Shown one piece after another: positions 42,035 through 50,565 of a DNA stretch of 51,415 nucleotides. Made by a program: the position numbers and the translations under genes. How positions within the stretch are numbered: the stretch's first letter is position 1; every line of letters begins with the position of its first letter. The notes under the pieces were generated by a model, which did not search any database, was not told where the DNA came from, and was given only the letters and a program-made list of their open reading frames with translations. Source of the stretch: a virus; the IMG/VR virus record IMGVR_UViG_3300015241_000018, positions 1 through 51,415 of that record, one strand, 5' to 3'.

Positions 42035-42994
42035 TTAGCTAGGCACAGCGGATGTGCTGGTAATGATAGTGACCATGTTTTCAGGGCGATAAAGCTTGAA
42101 ACCATATTCAGCGATTGTGAGGTATTCTTCTTGCTGAAGATCCTTATTGAACTCACTGTAAACAGTGGGCATCTGTCGGAATCCACCGATCCAAGGAACA
42201 GTGTCCCCGGGAGCTGCAGAGAAGAAATAGTTACATACGCCACCAGTTACCGTGATGCTATTGATCGTTTCCGATGCAATGGGCGGCAGGTAATTAGAAA
42301 CGTAGATATCAAAACCAAACACGTTGAAGCGGAACTTGAAACCAGTCATAAGACCGTCACGAGTCACGTCAGTCCACATCTGGACGGGCGAGAGCAAGTT
42401 AACGAGGTTAGCCTGAGTTGCAAGAGTATACGCGACGGATGGATCAACCACAGCGCACAGATTGGTCAGAGGAATATTAGCCTTAGTGAGGGCGTAATGT
42501 GCTCTAGCGAAATCGGAAAGCGTGATTGATTGTGTAACACCAGTAGCCACCCAACGATGGTCGGCGAGGTTGATGATGTTAGGGTTGCCTGCAATTTGTC
42601 CGGCATTCGCAACAGCGAATATCCGAGATTCAACGGCTTCCATCAGGGCGCGATGTTCGCGAGGTACAAACCTGGCAATAACATCGGAGCTGTAAAAGCT
42701 ATCGCGCTTAAACTTTTCGCTGATCGAGTGGGCAGAGTACTTGTACTGGTCGAAGGAGAAGGTAAAGTTACCTGTATCCATCGAGTTGTACTTGACTGCT
42801 TGATTTTCCATGAAATCTGCAGTTTCTGCTTCACCAATCGACGGAATATTAATCGTATAGCCATCGGGGAAGTCTTGAATAATTTTGACAAACTTCATAG
42901 CGTTCAGTTCATCCAGAAGAAGTTCCTTGATCTGTGTAGACCAAAGTTGACTCCTAATGAGATACTGATTATTGCTGTCTGTAAAACCAGCCAT
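42035..42994 (-). CDS. Major capsid protein, 319 aa
   Basis: Position after a scaffold gene, strong AAGGAGACTTCATT ribosome site and family pattern support this. The opening LIRSQLWSTQIKELLLDELNAMKFVKIIQDFPDG is a capsid N-arm. ALMEAVESRIFAVANAG is the long spine-like helix, and VNLLSPVQMWTDV and FKFRFNVFGFDIYVSNYLP are A-domain-like strands. Probable HK97 fold. Forms the icosahedral head. Confidence 0.85.
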   Translation of the reverse strand: MAGFTDSNNQYLIRSQLWSTQIKELLLDELNAMKFVKIIQDFPDGYTINIPSIGEAETADFMENQAVKYNSMDTGNFTFSFDQYKYSAHSISEKFKRDSFYSSDVIARFVPREHRALMEAVESRIFAVANAGQIAGNPNIINLADHRWVATGVTQSITLSDFARAHYALTKANIPLTNLCAVVDPSVAYTLATQANLVNLLSPVQMWTDVTRDGLMTGFKFRFNVFGFDIYVSNYLPPIASETINSITVTGGVCNYFFSAAPGDTVPWIGGFRQMPTVYSEFNKDLQQEEYLTIAEYGFKLYRPENMVTIITSTSAVPS

Positions 42995-43019
42995 AATGAA
43001 GTCTCCTTAAATTATTAAA

Positions 43020-43760
43020 TTAATTCTTAGGCAATCCGAACTCTTCACCGAGGTCAAGAGCATCGTTATGCATCTGAATTGCGAGTTTGGGGTCTAGATA
43101 GCCCCTGGGATCTTTCTTAAGCAGTTCCTGATAATAGTTGTAGTCTCGCTTCGGTTTTACCGGTGCAAAGCGGTCAGGCCTTACAGTAGAGCGGGGTGGT
43201 GCAAAACTATCAGTTTGACGATTTGGCTCGTCCAATCCGAATGTCTTTAGGAAGACAGTAGGATGATTCTTAGCTAGTTCGTCGGTAAATGCTTGGTCGA
43301 GTCCAAGTGTATCCATACGTTGTTTAAGGTTAGCTGAGGCATTATCGCCAAACAGTTCCTTTAACTTAGCCTTAACGAAATTGAAGTTCTCAGTCTGCTT
43401 AGTAGAACGATCCCGTTCAGTAAGTTTCTTTTCGAGAAGTGTTTCAATGTCTTCGGCTTTTAGGGAGGGCTGGTTTACAGGTTCTTTAAGGTGTTCTAGA
43501 TCCGTATCCGTGTTAGCAAGATTCTTCTTGTGTTGGTCTATAAGTTCTTGTAACGAAGCCTTCGTAGTGGCCTCTTCGCGTAGTTTGATGTAGTCATCTC
43601 TGACTGCGTCCATCCTAGCGTTCTGAGTCTTAATGTAGAGGTCTCCCTCTACCTTTGCTGCGAGAATTTCTTCCTTGGTTTTGTCTTTCCATTTATTGAA
43701 GAGTTCATCTCGGTCTTTGTTGGATTGGTTACCAGTGTCGTCTAATAGGCTGTCAGCCAT
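43020..43760 (-). CDS. Scaffolding protein, 246 aa
   Basis: Highly charged helical protein (Lys, Asp, Glu, Gln) directly upstream of the capsid gene. A long coiled coil covers about 45-125, then a Pro/Arg-rich linker (FAPPRSTVRPDRFAPVKPKRDYNYYQEL) and a short helical C-terminus that could touch capsid subunits. Directs prohead assembly and is expected to exit before packaging. Confidence 0.75.
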   Translation of the reverse strand: MADSLLDDTGNQSNKDRDELFNKWKDKTKEEILAAKVEGDLYIKTQNARMDAVRDDYIKLREEATTKASLQELIDQHKKNLANTDTDLEHLKEPVNQPSLKAEDIETLLEKKLTERDRSTKQTENFNFVKAKLKELFGDNASANLKQRMDTLGLDQAFTDELAKNHPTVFLKTFGLDEPNRQTDSFAPPRSTVRPDRFAPVKPKRDYNYYQELLKKDPRGYLDPKLAIQMHNDALDLGEEFGLPKN

Positions 43761-43763
43761 TGA

Positions 43764-44018
43764 TTATTCCTTGTCTAGGTTAAGTAATCGTTTAATAGTT
43801 CTCAATGTGGATTTCTGTCCATTCACATGAGCCTGTTTGAAGTCCCAGTTGGGAGTATCATAATTCTTAGCGCTGATTTCAGCACTGTTCAAATCGTTCT
43901 CAGCTTCAGTCAGAATATCTGAAAGACGATCTAATATGTATTTAGAGGAGCGTAGACCCTTTTCGAAGTTGTCCTTCTCCTGTTGAGTAGATAAATTTCT
44001 GGTCCATGCAGTAATCAT
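43764..44018 (-). CDS. Hypothetical helical protein, 84 aa
   Basis: Between portal and scaffold, overlapping the portal stop by four bases (ATGA). Helical and charged (QEKDNFEKGLRSSKYILDRL, LTEAENDLNSAEISAKNY). Probably a small assembly factor or virion protein; function unknown. Confidence 0.6.
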   Translation of the reverse strand: MITAWTRNLSTQQEKDNFEKGLRSSKYILDRLSDILTEAENDLNSAEISAKNYDTPNWDFKQAHVNGQKSTLRTIKRLLNLDKE

Positions 44019-45895
44019 TGCGTTCCGATAGTCCCCGTCGGGGTTGCGTTAGCTGGAGGATTTCTCTGTAAGCCCAAACCCGGTTTGGCAGGAGTCGTAG
44101 GCGGCGGAGTAAATTGTCCAGTTTGAGGGTGTACGTCATAGTCTCCACCGATCCCGGTTGCTGTTCCGGCTTCTTGGTGAAGTTGCTCTTGCATAGCTTG
44201 TATATATCGTTGGCCATCTGCTTGTTCAGCCAGCTGTATGTACGGAGTAACAACTCCATAATCCTTGAGGTCAAATGTAGTTTCAAGTATCTTAGCCAGG
44301 ATAATCCCCGAGAAATGGGGAGATACGGTTTGCCAGAGGTTCGATCCCGTAAGCGCAGTAAGGTTCTGTACGAGCTCCGCTTGTTCAGCAAAGTGCCTAG
44401 CTCCAACAGGCTTAATTCGTCCAACTCCAGTAATGTCGTCGACTGTAAGAGTTTGGAAGGTAGTGATGTTGAGGTCATTATCAAAGACTCGGATTGAGGT
44501 TGAGCCCGCCAAGTTTCTCCGCGCTAGTTCAAGCATGTAGTTCAGAAGCTGTTCAAGCATCTCTGAGAATTGAAATATCTTATTCTGGAATAGGCGTGAG
44601 CTCGCATTCTCAAGACGCTGTACTTCGTACTTTGTCTTTTCACCTGGAGAACGGATACCCATGGCTTCTCTGGGGGCTCCCGCCATCTCTTCCATTTGAG
44701 TGGCTAGCTTATCAATCTCCATGTTGGATTGCATGATCTGCACTTCAGGTTGGACAAGTTCCACATCTCCTTCATCGGAGACAAAGATCTTCTCACCTGG
44801 TTGCCAAGTATATTCTTCTACGAAACCTTTGACCTTCTGCACTGGATAAGTCACTAGATCCCAGATATCGGCCTTCATATTCTCTACGTGGTCCATGCGA
44901 TACTGCATACCCACGAGATTATCTAGGGGACCCATGCCCCAGAGGTTATCTTGCTTTCGTCTCCACGGTGAGTGGACGATCGTAGGATACCCATAGAAAG
45001 ACGGATTAGGTTTATTATTGATCAATTTATGACGATCTACAACCGTAATTACACGATTCTTTTCAAAGGTGTCCTGATAGGGATCATACCAGTCGCCGTA
45101 GAAAGTAAGCACTTCCACCATGTCAGATTTCAAGTAGTCTCGGAAAGAAGTGAAACCGTCCATTGCATATAGACGATCCTTCTGTATCCAGTCTCCTTGG
45201 AAATTCTGCGCGTGGAAGCGTATTTCTTTTATATAACCGTAAAGCTTTTCATATTCTTTTTGGTTCTCATCTGTAGACAGACGTTCTAGATGTTCTTTAA
45301 GCTCCCCAAGAGACAAGATAGTTCTTATAATCTTGGGAGACTCCATGAAGTTCTCTGAAGTCGGATTAAAGACGATGTCTAGAGGGCTGATGCGTCTAAT
45401 GGCCGGACCAACAAAGCCAGTCTGTGTTTTGTCAGATTGTTCTACTCTTTGGTCCATCCATTCGACTGTGGCAAAGCAATTACCGAAATCGATGTAATCT
45501 TGTACTACTTTCTCAATCTCAGTCTTAAATTGAGGTTGATCGAGCGCCCAAGCCATGTAATTGACTATGGCGTCTCGTTTAGCGACTTGACTCGAGTCTA
45601 GGTTATCGGCTTCCCAGACGAGCCACTTTCTCTTGGGAAATAGAGTTGCAATGTAGTTCGCAAAGAGATTATCCCGGATCTGACATAGTTTTGGTATTGT
45701 AGTTTTGTTTTTCCAAGGTAGTTGTGAATTTGTAGTTTGAGTTGTGTCAGTTGCATAAACGTATCTCCGAACTTCCTCCCAGGCGTCCTTCTTGACCTGA
45801 CGCAAGGTTTCCCACTGAATATACTTCTCTGTGATCTTTGTAGCCAATAAATCAGGAGAAATTACATTCTCCAGAGGCATTACCTTACCGGTCAT
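44015..45895 (-). CDS. Portal (head-tail connector) protein, 626 aa
   Basis: Forms the 12-fold ring through which DNA passes. Family-like parts are KRKWLVWEADNLDSSQ, RRISPLDIVFNPTS, a central KPNPSFYGYPTIVHSPWR segment, PREAMGIRSPGEKTKYEVQRLENASSRLF and a Gln/Pro-rich tail. Longer than T7 gp8 (536 aa). It follows the terminase genes and precedes scaffold and capsid, the usual order. ATG overlaps the stop of a small gene (TAATG). Confidence 0.85.
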   Translation of the reverse strand: MTGKVMPLENVISPDLLATKITEKYIQWETLRQVKKDAWEEVRRYVYATDTTQTTNSQLPWKNKTTIPKLCQIRDNLFANYIATLFPKRKWLVWEADNLDSSQVAKRDAIVNYMAWALDQPQFKTEIEKVVQDYIDFGNCFATVEWMDQRVEQSDKTQTGFVGPAIRRISPLDIVFNPTSENFMESPKIIRTILSLGELKEHLERLSTDENQKEYEKLYGYIKEIRFHAQNFQGDWIQKDRLYAMDGFTSFRDYLKSDMVEVLTFYGDWYDPYQDTFEKNRVITVVDRHKLINNKPNPSFYGYPTIVHSPWRRKQDNLWGMGPLDNLVGMQYRMDHVENMKADIWDLVTYPVQKVKGFVEEYTWQPGEKIFVSDEGDVELVQPEVQIMQSNMEIDKLATQMEEMAGAPREAMGIRSPGEKTKYEVQRLENASSRLFQNKIFQFSEMLEQLLNYMLELARRNLAGSTSIRVFDNDLNITTFQTLTVDDITGVGRIKPVGARHFAEQAELVQNLTALTGSNLWQTVSPHFSGIILAKILETTFDLKDYGVVTPYIQLAEQADGQRYIQAMQEQLHQEAGTATGIGGDYDVHPQTGQFTPPPTTPAKPGLGLQRNPPANATPTGTIGTQ

Positions 45896-45996
45896 TAGTG
45901 ATACCCAATTCCAAATAAGACATCTCTAAATGCCCAACCAATATAAGCTATTGCAGCTAGTAAAGCTAGGAATAAGACTGGGCCTACTAATCTCAT
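45895..45996 (-). CDS. Small membrane protein, 33 aa
   Basis: Starts inside the terminase stop (ATGA) with CGGAGGTGTGGT upstream and ends in TAATG at the portal start. Almost entirely one transmembrane helix (MRLVGPVLFLALLAAIAYIG). Function unknown; the good ribosome site supports expression. Confidence 0.55.
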   Translation of the reverse strand: MRLVGPVLFLALLAAIAYIGWAFRDVLFGIGYH

Positions 45997-46811
45997 ACCA
46001 CACCTCCGAATTTACCATGGTAATTCCATAAAGGAGTAGCACCTCTGCGTACATTGTAATAATTCATGGGAGGGTGTGCAAAATCTATTGCAGATGCAAG
46101 AGCATCCTTAACATCATCGTGAGCTGGGTTAGTGTAAAGCAATTCTTCCTCTAATACCTGGCAATTACCGGCTTGGTAGTGCCATATTTGTCTATTGGCG
46201 TATTTAGGTTCTAAAATGGAGAATATCCTCTCTTCCTTGGAACCAATCCAGCGAGAGGGTCTATATTCATCTACTGAAAGAGACAAACCATTAGGTCTGA
46301 TGTAGTTTTCCTTCAGATCGTCTACGATGACCTTCTGAGCTACGCTGACTTCGGCTCGTATCTTCCTGAAGCCCCATTTCTCATAGAGTTTCAGTATGTG
46401 TTGGAAATATTCAGATATTTTAGTAGTTCTGAAGCGATCTATTTCGAGAATATAATAATTATTAAGACCATCAACACCCAGTACCACAATACTAGTGTAA
46501 TCAGACTTTTTTCCTGTTGAATACGCAAAGTCAACGGATGCAACGATGTTAAGGCGTTCTCGCTTAAAGAACCAGGTGTAATCTTTACGGGACAGATAGT
46601 TCTGGTCGTAGTATTGGAATAAATCTCTTTGGATGGGGGACGAGTCCACATCATGTGGGTCGTTGTAGTATTGGGCCCTAAAGTGTATCTTGTTGAGGTA
46701 TTGAGCCCTCTTTTTAGCCAGAATGTCTGAGTCGAACCCAAACCATTTACCATCTGAGCGCTGTTGTTTTGGCCAGATGAACTGTCCTGTACCGTCTCCC
46801 GCGGTTTCCAC
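45993..46811 (-). CDS. Large terminase, C-terminal nuclease part (after in-frame TAA), 272 aa
   Basis: RNase H-like nuclease half of the packaging motor: NIVASVDFAYSTGKKSDYTS (Asp94, Asp104), a mid-domain acidic strand and HDDVKDAL (231-238) supply the metal site that cuts concatemers. It is in the same frame as the ATPase gene at 46815, separated only by TAA-CCT. The listed start is GTG at 46811 with no clear SD. So it is either a separate coupled subunit or the end of one protein made by read-through. Confidence 0.8.
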   Translation of the reverse strand: METAGDGTGQFIWPKQQRSDGKWFGFDSDILAKKRAQYLNKIHFRAQYYNDPHDVDSSPIQRDLFQYYDQNYLSRKDYTWFFKRERLNIVASVDFAYSTGKKSDYTSIVVLGVDGLNNYYILEIDRFRTTKISEYFQHILKLYEKWGFRKIRAEVSVAQKVIVDDLKENYIRPNGLSLSVDEYRPSRWIGSKEERIFSILEPKYANRQIWHYQAGNCQVLEEELLYTNPAHDDVKDALASAIDFAHPPMNYYNVRRGATPLWNYHGKFGGVV

Positions 46812-46814
46812 AGG

Positions 46815-47564
46815 TTATTCTTTACTCTCGAAAAGAGGCTCGGCTTTAACAACATTTCCGATTTCGTCGTATTCATCTACTTCCATCTCTAACAAACTGG
46901 AATACAAGTCCTTGGGGTGGTATCTAGTACCGACTACCCATTCGCGGGCATTGACAGTTTCAATAGAAGACAAGAGACTGTATTGATCTATAACCTTATT
47001 TCTTCCCTCTTCCAGATAGGCATTACTCTGGACTACGACGTCATCTAGGACCGCAATATCGCAATGCATGCCCACAATATTGGAGGTAAGGCCTGCAGTA
47101 AATATACTGGGATCGCGGATCGATTCCTCGCGTCTTCGCGGATGATCCAAGGATATTTCTCGTTCAGTCCACTTCTCTCGCTTCGCTTCTTCGGTGATGA
47201 CCATATCGGGCCAGTATAGGCGGTATACGTCATCAGTGAAGATATCCTTAATGAACTTAAGCTGCTTAGTAGCTAAATTTGATGTACTAGAAATGTATAG
47301 TACTCTGAGAGTAGGATCTCTAGTTAGTTCCCAAGCCACACGGTAAGCTATCAAAGCTGACTTCATGTGGTCTCTAGGTAACAATAATAGCTGGTGACTC
47401 TTGGATTTACCAGAGGTCCACCAGCTGATTACTTCTCTGTGAATATTACCTAGTAGACGTTTAGGATGTACTAGATTAATGAAACTTTCTAAGTTTGCTT
47501 CAGCTAGTTCTCTACGCTCTTTCCTTCGTAATTGTAAGTCAGAGAGGGGTTTCTTCTTAGGCAT
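46815..47564 (-). CDS. Large terminase, N-terminal ATPase part, 249 aa
   Basis: Translocation ATPase. Walker A variant LLPRDHMKSA (61-70) and Walker B DIAVLDDVV (169-177), followed by a coupling-motif-like WVVGTRYHP. Ends at TAA after EPLFESKE; the next sense codons continue the same frame into the nuclease domain. Together about 520 residues, a normal TerL length. N-terminus is basic (KKKPLSDLQLRRKERRE). Overlaps the upstream gene by eight bases. Confidence 0.88.
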   Translation of the reverse strand: MPKKKPLSDLQLRRKERRELAEANLESFINLVHPKRLLGNIHREVISWWTSGKSKSHQLLLLPRDHMKSALIAYRVAWELTRDPTLRVLYISSTSNLATKQLKFIKDIFTDDVYRLYWPDMVITEEAKREKWTEREISLDHPRRREESIRDPSIFTAGLTSNIVGMHCDIAVLDDVVVQSNAYLEEGRNKVIDQYSLLSSIETVNAREWVVGTRYHPKDLYSSLLEMEVDEYDEIGNVVKAEPLFESKE

Positions 47565-47841
47565 CGGATTTAGGTCTAATGGGAGACATTACCAATCCAT
47601 CTTTAGCGGCATTCCGAATACGGATGTCCCAAAGATCATTACTGATCCCTAGGAATCTGAAGTCATCGTGCTTTTCATGGTACTCTAGCTTCTCGAGAAT
47701 ATTCTTCTCGACTAGACCAATTCTCTCGTAAACCAAGTGACGGATCGAAGAGAACTGCCCCGATAACCACCAGGTCAGAGAGGACACTGCCGATACTACC
47801 GTAAAGATAATACCGAAAGTAGCCCATTCTGATCCGAACAT
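47557..47841 (-). CDS. Membrane-anchored helical protein upstream of terminase, 94 aa
   Basis: One transmembrane helix (about 8-28, TFGIIFTVVSAVSSLTWWLSG) and a soluble helical part (VEKNILEKLEYHEKHDDFRF). Similar short membrane proteins occur beside phage terminases, but I cannot give a function. It occupies the usual place of a small terminase yet does not look like one. Confidence 0.6.
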   Translation of the reverse strand: MFGSEWATFGIIFTVVSAVSSLTWWLSGQFSSIRHLVYERIGLVEKNILEKLEYHEKHDDFRFLGISNDLWDIRIRNAAKDGLVMSPIRPKSDA

Positions 47842-47843
47842 TG

Positions 47844-48143
47844 TTAGACTGCGGGTGCTACGGGCGTGTTAGCAGTAACGGCAGCCTGGATCTTAGCGGT
47901 GTTAGCATGGATACCATCAACCACGGCCTGAAGGGCGACGGGGTCATTGGCGGCCAAGGCATCCTTGAGTTGCTGGGCGATACCGTTCAGAAGAACGATA
48001 ATCGAATCATCAACGGTGCTTTCAGCAGCGACAGCTGCAGCGACATCTTGCATAGTAGCCATAATTGTATTTTCCTTTTGTATAATTTCTTTTAGAAGAC
48101 GAATAACATGATCGTCAGCGTGAAAGTAGTGGTGAATGTCCAT
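47844..48143 (-). CDS. Hypothetical virion-region protein, 99 aa
   Basis: Start ATG 48143 has GAGGAAGTAA in front. An internal in-frame ATG at 48062 also has AAAGGAAAATAC upstream, so a shorter 72-residue form is possible. The C-terminal two thirds are Ala/Val/Asp-rich helices (LLNGIAQQLKDALAANDPVA). A short N-terminal His/Asp patch (HHYFHADDH). Function unknown. Confidence 0.6.
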   Translation of the reverse strand: MDIHHYFHADDHVIRLLKEIIQKENTIMATMQDVAAAVAAESTVDDSIIVLLNGIAQQLKDALAANDPVALQAVVDGIHANTAKIQAAVTANTPVAPAV

Positions 48144-48407
48144 TTACTTCCTCAGGGTTGCTAGGTTTGATTTAGAGTTGTACTTATAGTCGGAAGTCTT
48201 GTGTTTAGACTTCTTGGCAGCCCTGTCTTTAGCGCGGGCACCGGGAGTCATAGCTCCCCTACGCTTCCCTTTGGCCGTAGCCGTCTGGGTACCCTTCTTA
48301 AGCTCGCCGTGCTTCTGTAGAGCAGCAGTGGCGATAGCGAAAGCAGAGGATTTCGATTTACCTTTAGCTTGAAGCTGCGAAACTAGGCGTTCAAGGATTG
48401 CAGGCAT
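48144..48407 (-). CDS. Small Lys-rich protein, possible DNA-binding virion factor, 87 aa
   Basis: Two parts: a helix (ILERLVSQLQAKGKSKSSAFAIATAAL) and a Lys/Arg/Ala-rich tail with MTPGARAKDRAAKKSKHK and DYKYNSKSNLATL. The same architecture is found in small phage proteins near structural genes. Could bind packaged DNA or be the missing small terminase; neither is shown. ATG overlaps the upstream stop (TAATG). Confidence 0.6.
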   Translation of the reverse strand: MPAILERLVSQLQAKGKSKSSAFAIATAALQKHGELKKGTQTATAKGKRRGAMTPGARAKDRAAKKSKHKTSDYKYNSKSNLATLRK

Positions 48408-49969
48408 TATGGTAGTGCGTTGATGCCATTGACGAACAGCGTTGCTAGGAATGGTTGGGTTGCATCAGTAAGATGCACGCCATCACCTGCTGTTGAGAAT
48501 GTAGCATAGGAACCATCAACACCTACGTGAGTATCCGTGTGAATAGGCATGTAACTATCGATATTGAGTGTATGTGCAGCATCCCAAGCAGAATCATAAG
48601 TTGCTCGATTAGCGATTGGATCTGCAGTTTCACTCGTGGAAGTACCCCAGCATGTTTGTAGATTTGGAATCAATTTTCTCGGTGCCAAATAAAGTTGACC
48701 ATTTGCTGTCGTAGTGTCTTGTTGATTGTGCCACTCAAAACCTGTTACTGCAGTCTTCTTTCCAATCAATGCAGGAATGGGATCTACCCAAGTCGTAGCA
48801 AGCGTCTTCATATTATTGAGCGAGATACCACCAACAGCAATGTTATGCCACTGTCCAAGCGATAGTCCCAAGGTTTGAGCGGCTAAATACGGTGCCTGAT
48901 GTACAGTATCGCTAGCGCCAACGCCTTGCGTAATACTATCACCGAAGAAGACGTTAAAGCGGGTCAATCCAGCCCATGGATATGGTTGCGCGTACTTGTC
49001 GCAAGCCCACATTTGCGCCTGCATGTACTGTGCTGGTGTAAGCGGTTTATTCCATACAAGGATATCAAAAATCTCAGCCTGACATGAGAAATTATTTCCA
49101 GCGTTATTCCCAATGGTAATGGTGTTTCCACCAGTTCCAATGGCAGTAGCCACAGACGATGATACCGCTCCTCCATTCACATAGAGCGATTGAAGAGCGC
49201 CTGACGAACTAAAAGTAGGCGTTGTGCTAAATGATGTCGAACCAAGAGTTGAAAATGCCGCTCCTGTATAAGGTATATTAATTACAGAGCCGAAACCGCC
49301 GCTAAAAATATTCACGTTCGTACCATTGGCAACATACATGTACGCATTACCACCTGCCGAAGCTGCTAATAGCGCCCCAAAGCCAGCCGTACCCAAAGTT
49401 CTGAACACGATAAGAGTCGTACAGTCTAGACTATCTATAGCTGTTTTCATTGCGCCGGGAGTGGCGATAGCAAGCCCACCATTGGCGTTAAACTTTACCG
49501 AGGGTTTTCCGTTTAGACGGTTCGTTGTATAGAGAGGCGCGGTACCAACAATGGTTCCAGCTACGATACTATTAACACTATCAGTCCAAGATGTAAGAGA
49601 AGAATTGTTAGTTTGAATTGGAATTGCATCAGCGCTAAAACGAGTAACCAAATTACCAAGCAGAGGAAGAGCAGTTCCAAATAAAGATCCAGAAACTACA
49701 TTTACTCTCTGAGCCCCATTGGTAAAAGGTGTACCTGATACGTATAGACTACCATCAGGAGCTCTAATAGGTAAAGCACCTATGGTAGGTGCAATAGCAG
49801 GAGTTACCCACCAAGCTCCGCAAGGATGGTAAGCACCTACATAAGTAGAACCAGTCGCTTTAACAACATTAATAGAACCATCAGCAGCGTATAGACCAGT
49901 ATATGAAGTACCTGGTACTACAGTTACATTCATAGATCCATCAGCTGCGTAGAAACCAGGAGAAGGCAT
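48407..49969 (-). CDS. Tail protein with LamG-like and SGNH/GDSL hydrolase domains, 520 aa
   Basis: Residues 1-80 hold YAADGSxNV-type repeats that look like an anchor. About 105-310 fit a LamG/concanavalin-like beta sandwich (VTRFSAD, INGKPSVKFNANGG-like, LYVNGGAVSSS, EIFDILVWNKPLTPAQ). From 338 an SGNH hydrolase begins: FFGDSITQG (GDS at 343-345, catalytic Ser345) and GDGVHL (Asp496, His499). Such domains remove acetyl groups from surface glycans. Inferred role: receptor deacetylation during adsorption. Confidence 0.8.
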   Translation of the reverse strand: MPSPGFYAADGSMNVTVVPGTSYTGLYAADGSINVVKATGSTYVGAYHPCGAWWVTPAIAPTIGALPIRAPDGSLYVSGTPFTNGAQRVNVVSGSLFGTALPLLGNLVTRFSADAIPIQTNNSSLTSWTDSVNSIVAGTIVGTAPLYTTNRLNGKPSVKFNANGGLAIATPGAMKTAIDSLDCTTLIVFRTLGTAGFGALLAASAGGNAYMYVANGTNVNIFSGGFGSVINIPYTGAAFSTLGSTSFSTTPTFSSSGALQSLYVNGGAVSSSVATAIGTGGNTITIGNNAGNNFSCQAEIFDILVWNKPLTPAQYMQAQMWACDKYAQPYPWAGLTRFNVFFGDSITQGVGASDTVHQAPYLAAQTLGLSLGQWHNIAVGGISLNNMKTLATTWVDPIPALIGKKTAVTGFEWHNQQDTTTANGQLYLAPRKLIPNLQTCWGTSTSETADPIANRATYDSAWDAAHTLNIDSYMPIHTDTHVGVDGSYATFSTAGDGVHLTDATQPFLATLFVNGINALP

Positions 49970-49972
49970 TAA

Positions 49973-50101
49973 CTAGGGAATCTTATTGAAGACATCAGGA
50001 ACATGGGAAATAGAACTATGAGTTCCAAAGGCTGTCTTCAAGTCCTTCTTGGGTTTCATCTTAGCTTTATCGTCTTTCTGAGGTTTATTACCTTTGCTCA
50101 T
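49973..50101 (-). CDS. Small Lys-rich protein, 42 aa
   Basis: ATG after AAGGAAATTCCATTA. The first 20 residues are Lys rich (GNKPQKDDKAKMKPKKDLK), the rest polar (THSSISHVPDVFNKIP). Stop is three bases before the next start. Its leader shares TTCATGGTAAGGAA with the gene at 50126. Function unknown. Confidence 0.5.
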   Translation of the reverse strand: MSKGNKPQKDDKAKMKPKKDLKTAFGTHSSISHVPDVFNKIP

Positions 50102-50125
50102 TAATGGAATTTCCTTACCATGAAA

Positions 50126-50302
50126 TTACTTTCTTTCATTCATTGAGCCTCCGTTAATACCCTTAACTTCTAGACCGAGTACCTGTATTCTTTCAGGAGG
50201 CATGTTGTTGGGGGAATGCTTCCTAGGATCTTGGGGGACACCATGGGCTACGCCATAGTCATCGTCACCAATGATCTCTGAGTTAGTATATTTCTCTACC
50301 AT
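50126..50302 (-). CDS. Hypothetical protein, 58 aa
   Basis: ATG downstream of TTCATGGTAAGGAATTTTCAGT, the repeated leader. Polar protein with DPRKHSPNNMPPERIQVLGL and a short basic end. Function unknown. Found by reading the strand directly. Confidence 0.5.
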   Translation of the reverse strand: MVEKYTNSEIIGDDDYGVAHGVPQDPRKHSPNNMPPERIQVLGLEVKGINGGSMNERK

Positions 50303-50336
50303 TTTACTGAAAATTCCTTACCATGAATTTGCATAT

Positions 50337-50441
50337 TTAGTATTTACCTTTATCTTTCTTCTTATCTTTCTTAGAACCTTCTTTGATTCCAAACTTCTTA
50401 TCCTTGGCCATATCGGCCTTCTTGGCAGTAGACATAGCCAT
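50337..50441 (-). CDS. Small Lys-rich protein, 34 aa
   Basis: Very basic (AKKADMAKDKKFGIKEGSKK, then DKKKDKGKY). AAAGGA is 12 nt upstream. Could bind nucleic acid. Short and low complexity, so confidence is limited. Confidence 0.4.
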   Translation of the reverse strand: MAMSTAKKADMAKDKKFGIKEGSKKDKKKDKGKY

Positions 50442-50457
50442 GTTTGTTATTAATCCT

Positions 50458-50565
50458 TTAACGATGGAGAAAAGAACCGATGAAGTTGAGGACGTTAGAT
50501 CCTACAATCCATCCCATTCCCATGAATAGACCCCAGAGAAACCAATCAATTGCCTTGTAGAACAT
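50458..50565 (-). CDS. Small membrane protein, 35 aa
   Basis: ATG follows AAGGGAGAAGCTATAA. Aromatic transmembrane helix (WFLWGLFMGMGWIVGSNVL). Overlaps the first late gene by 20 bases. Function unknown. Confidence 0.5.
   Translation of the reverse strand: MFYKAIDWFLWGLFMGMGWIVGSNVLNFIGSFLHR

Noticed and set aside
46815-46817. Genome-wide TAA recoding
   Set aside because: TAA ends many other genes at positions supported by overlapping starts, so recoding would fuse them.
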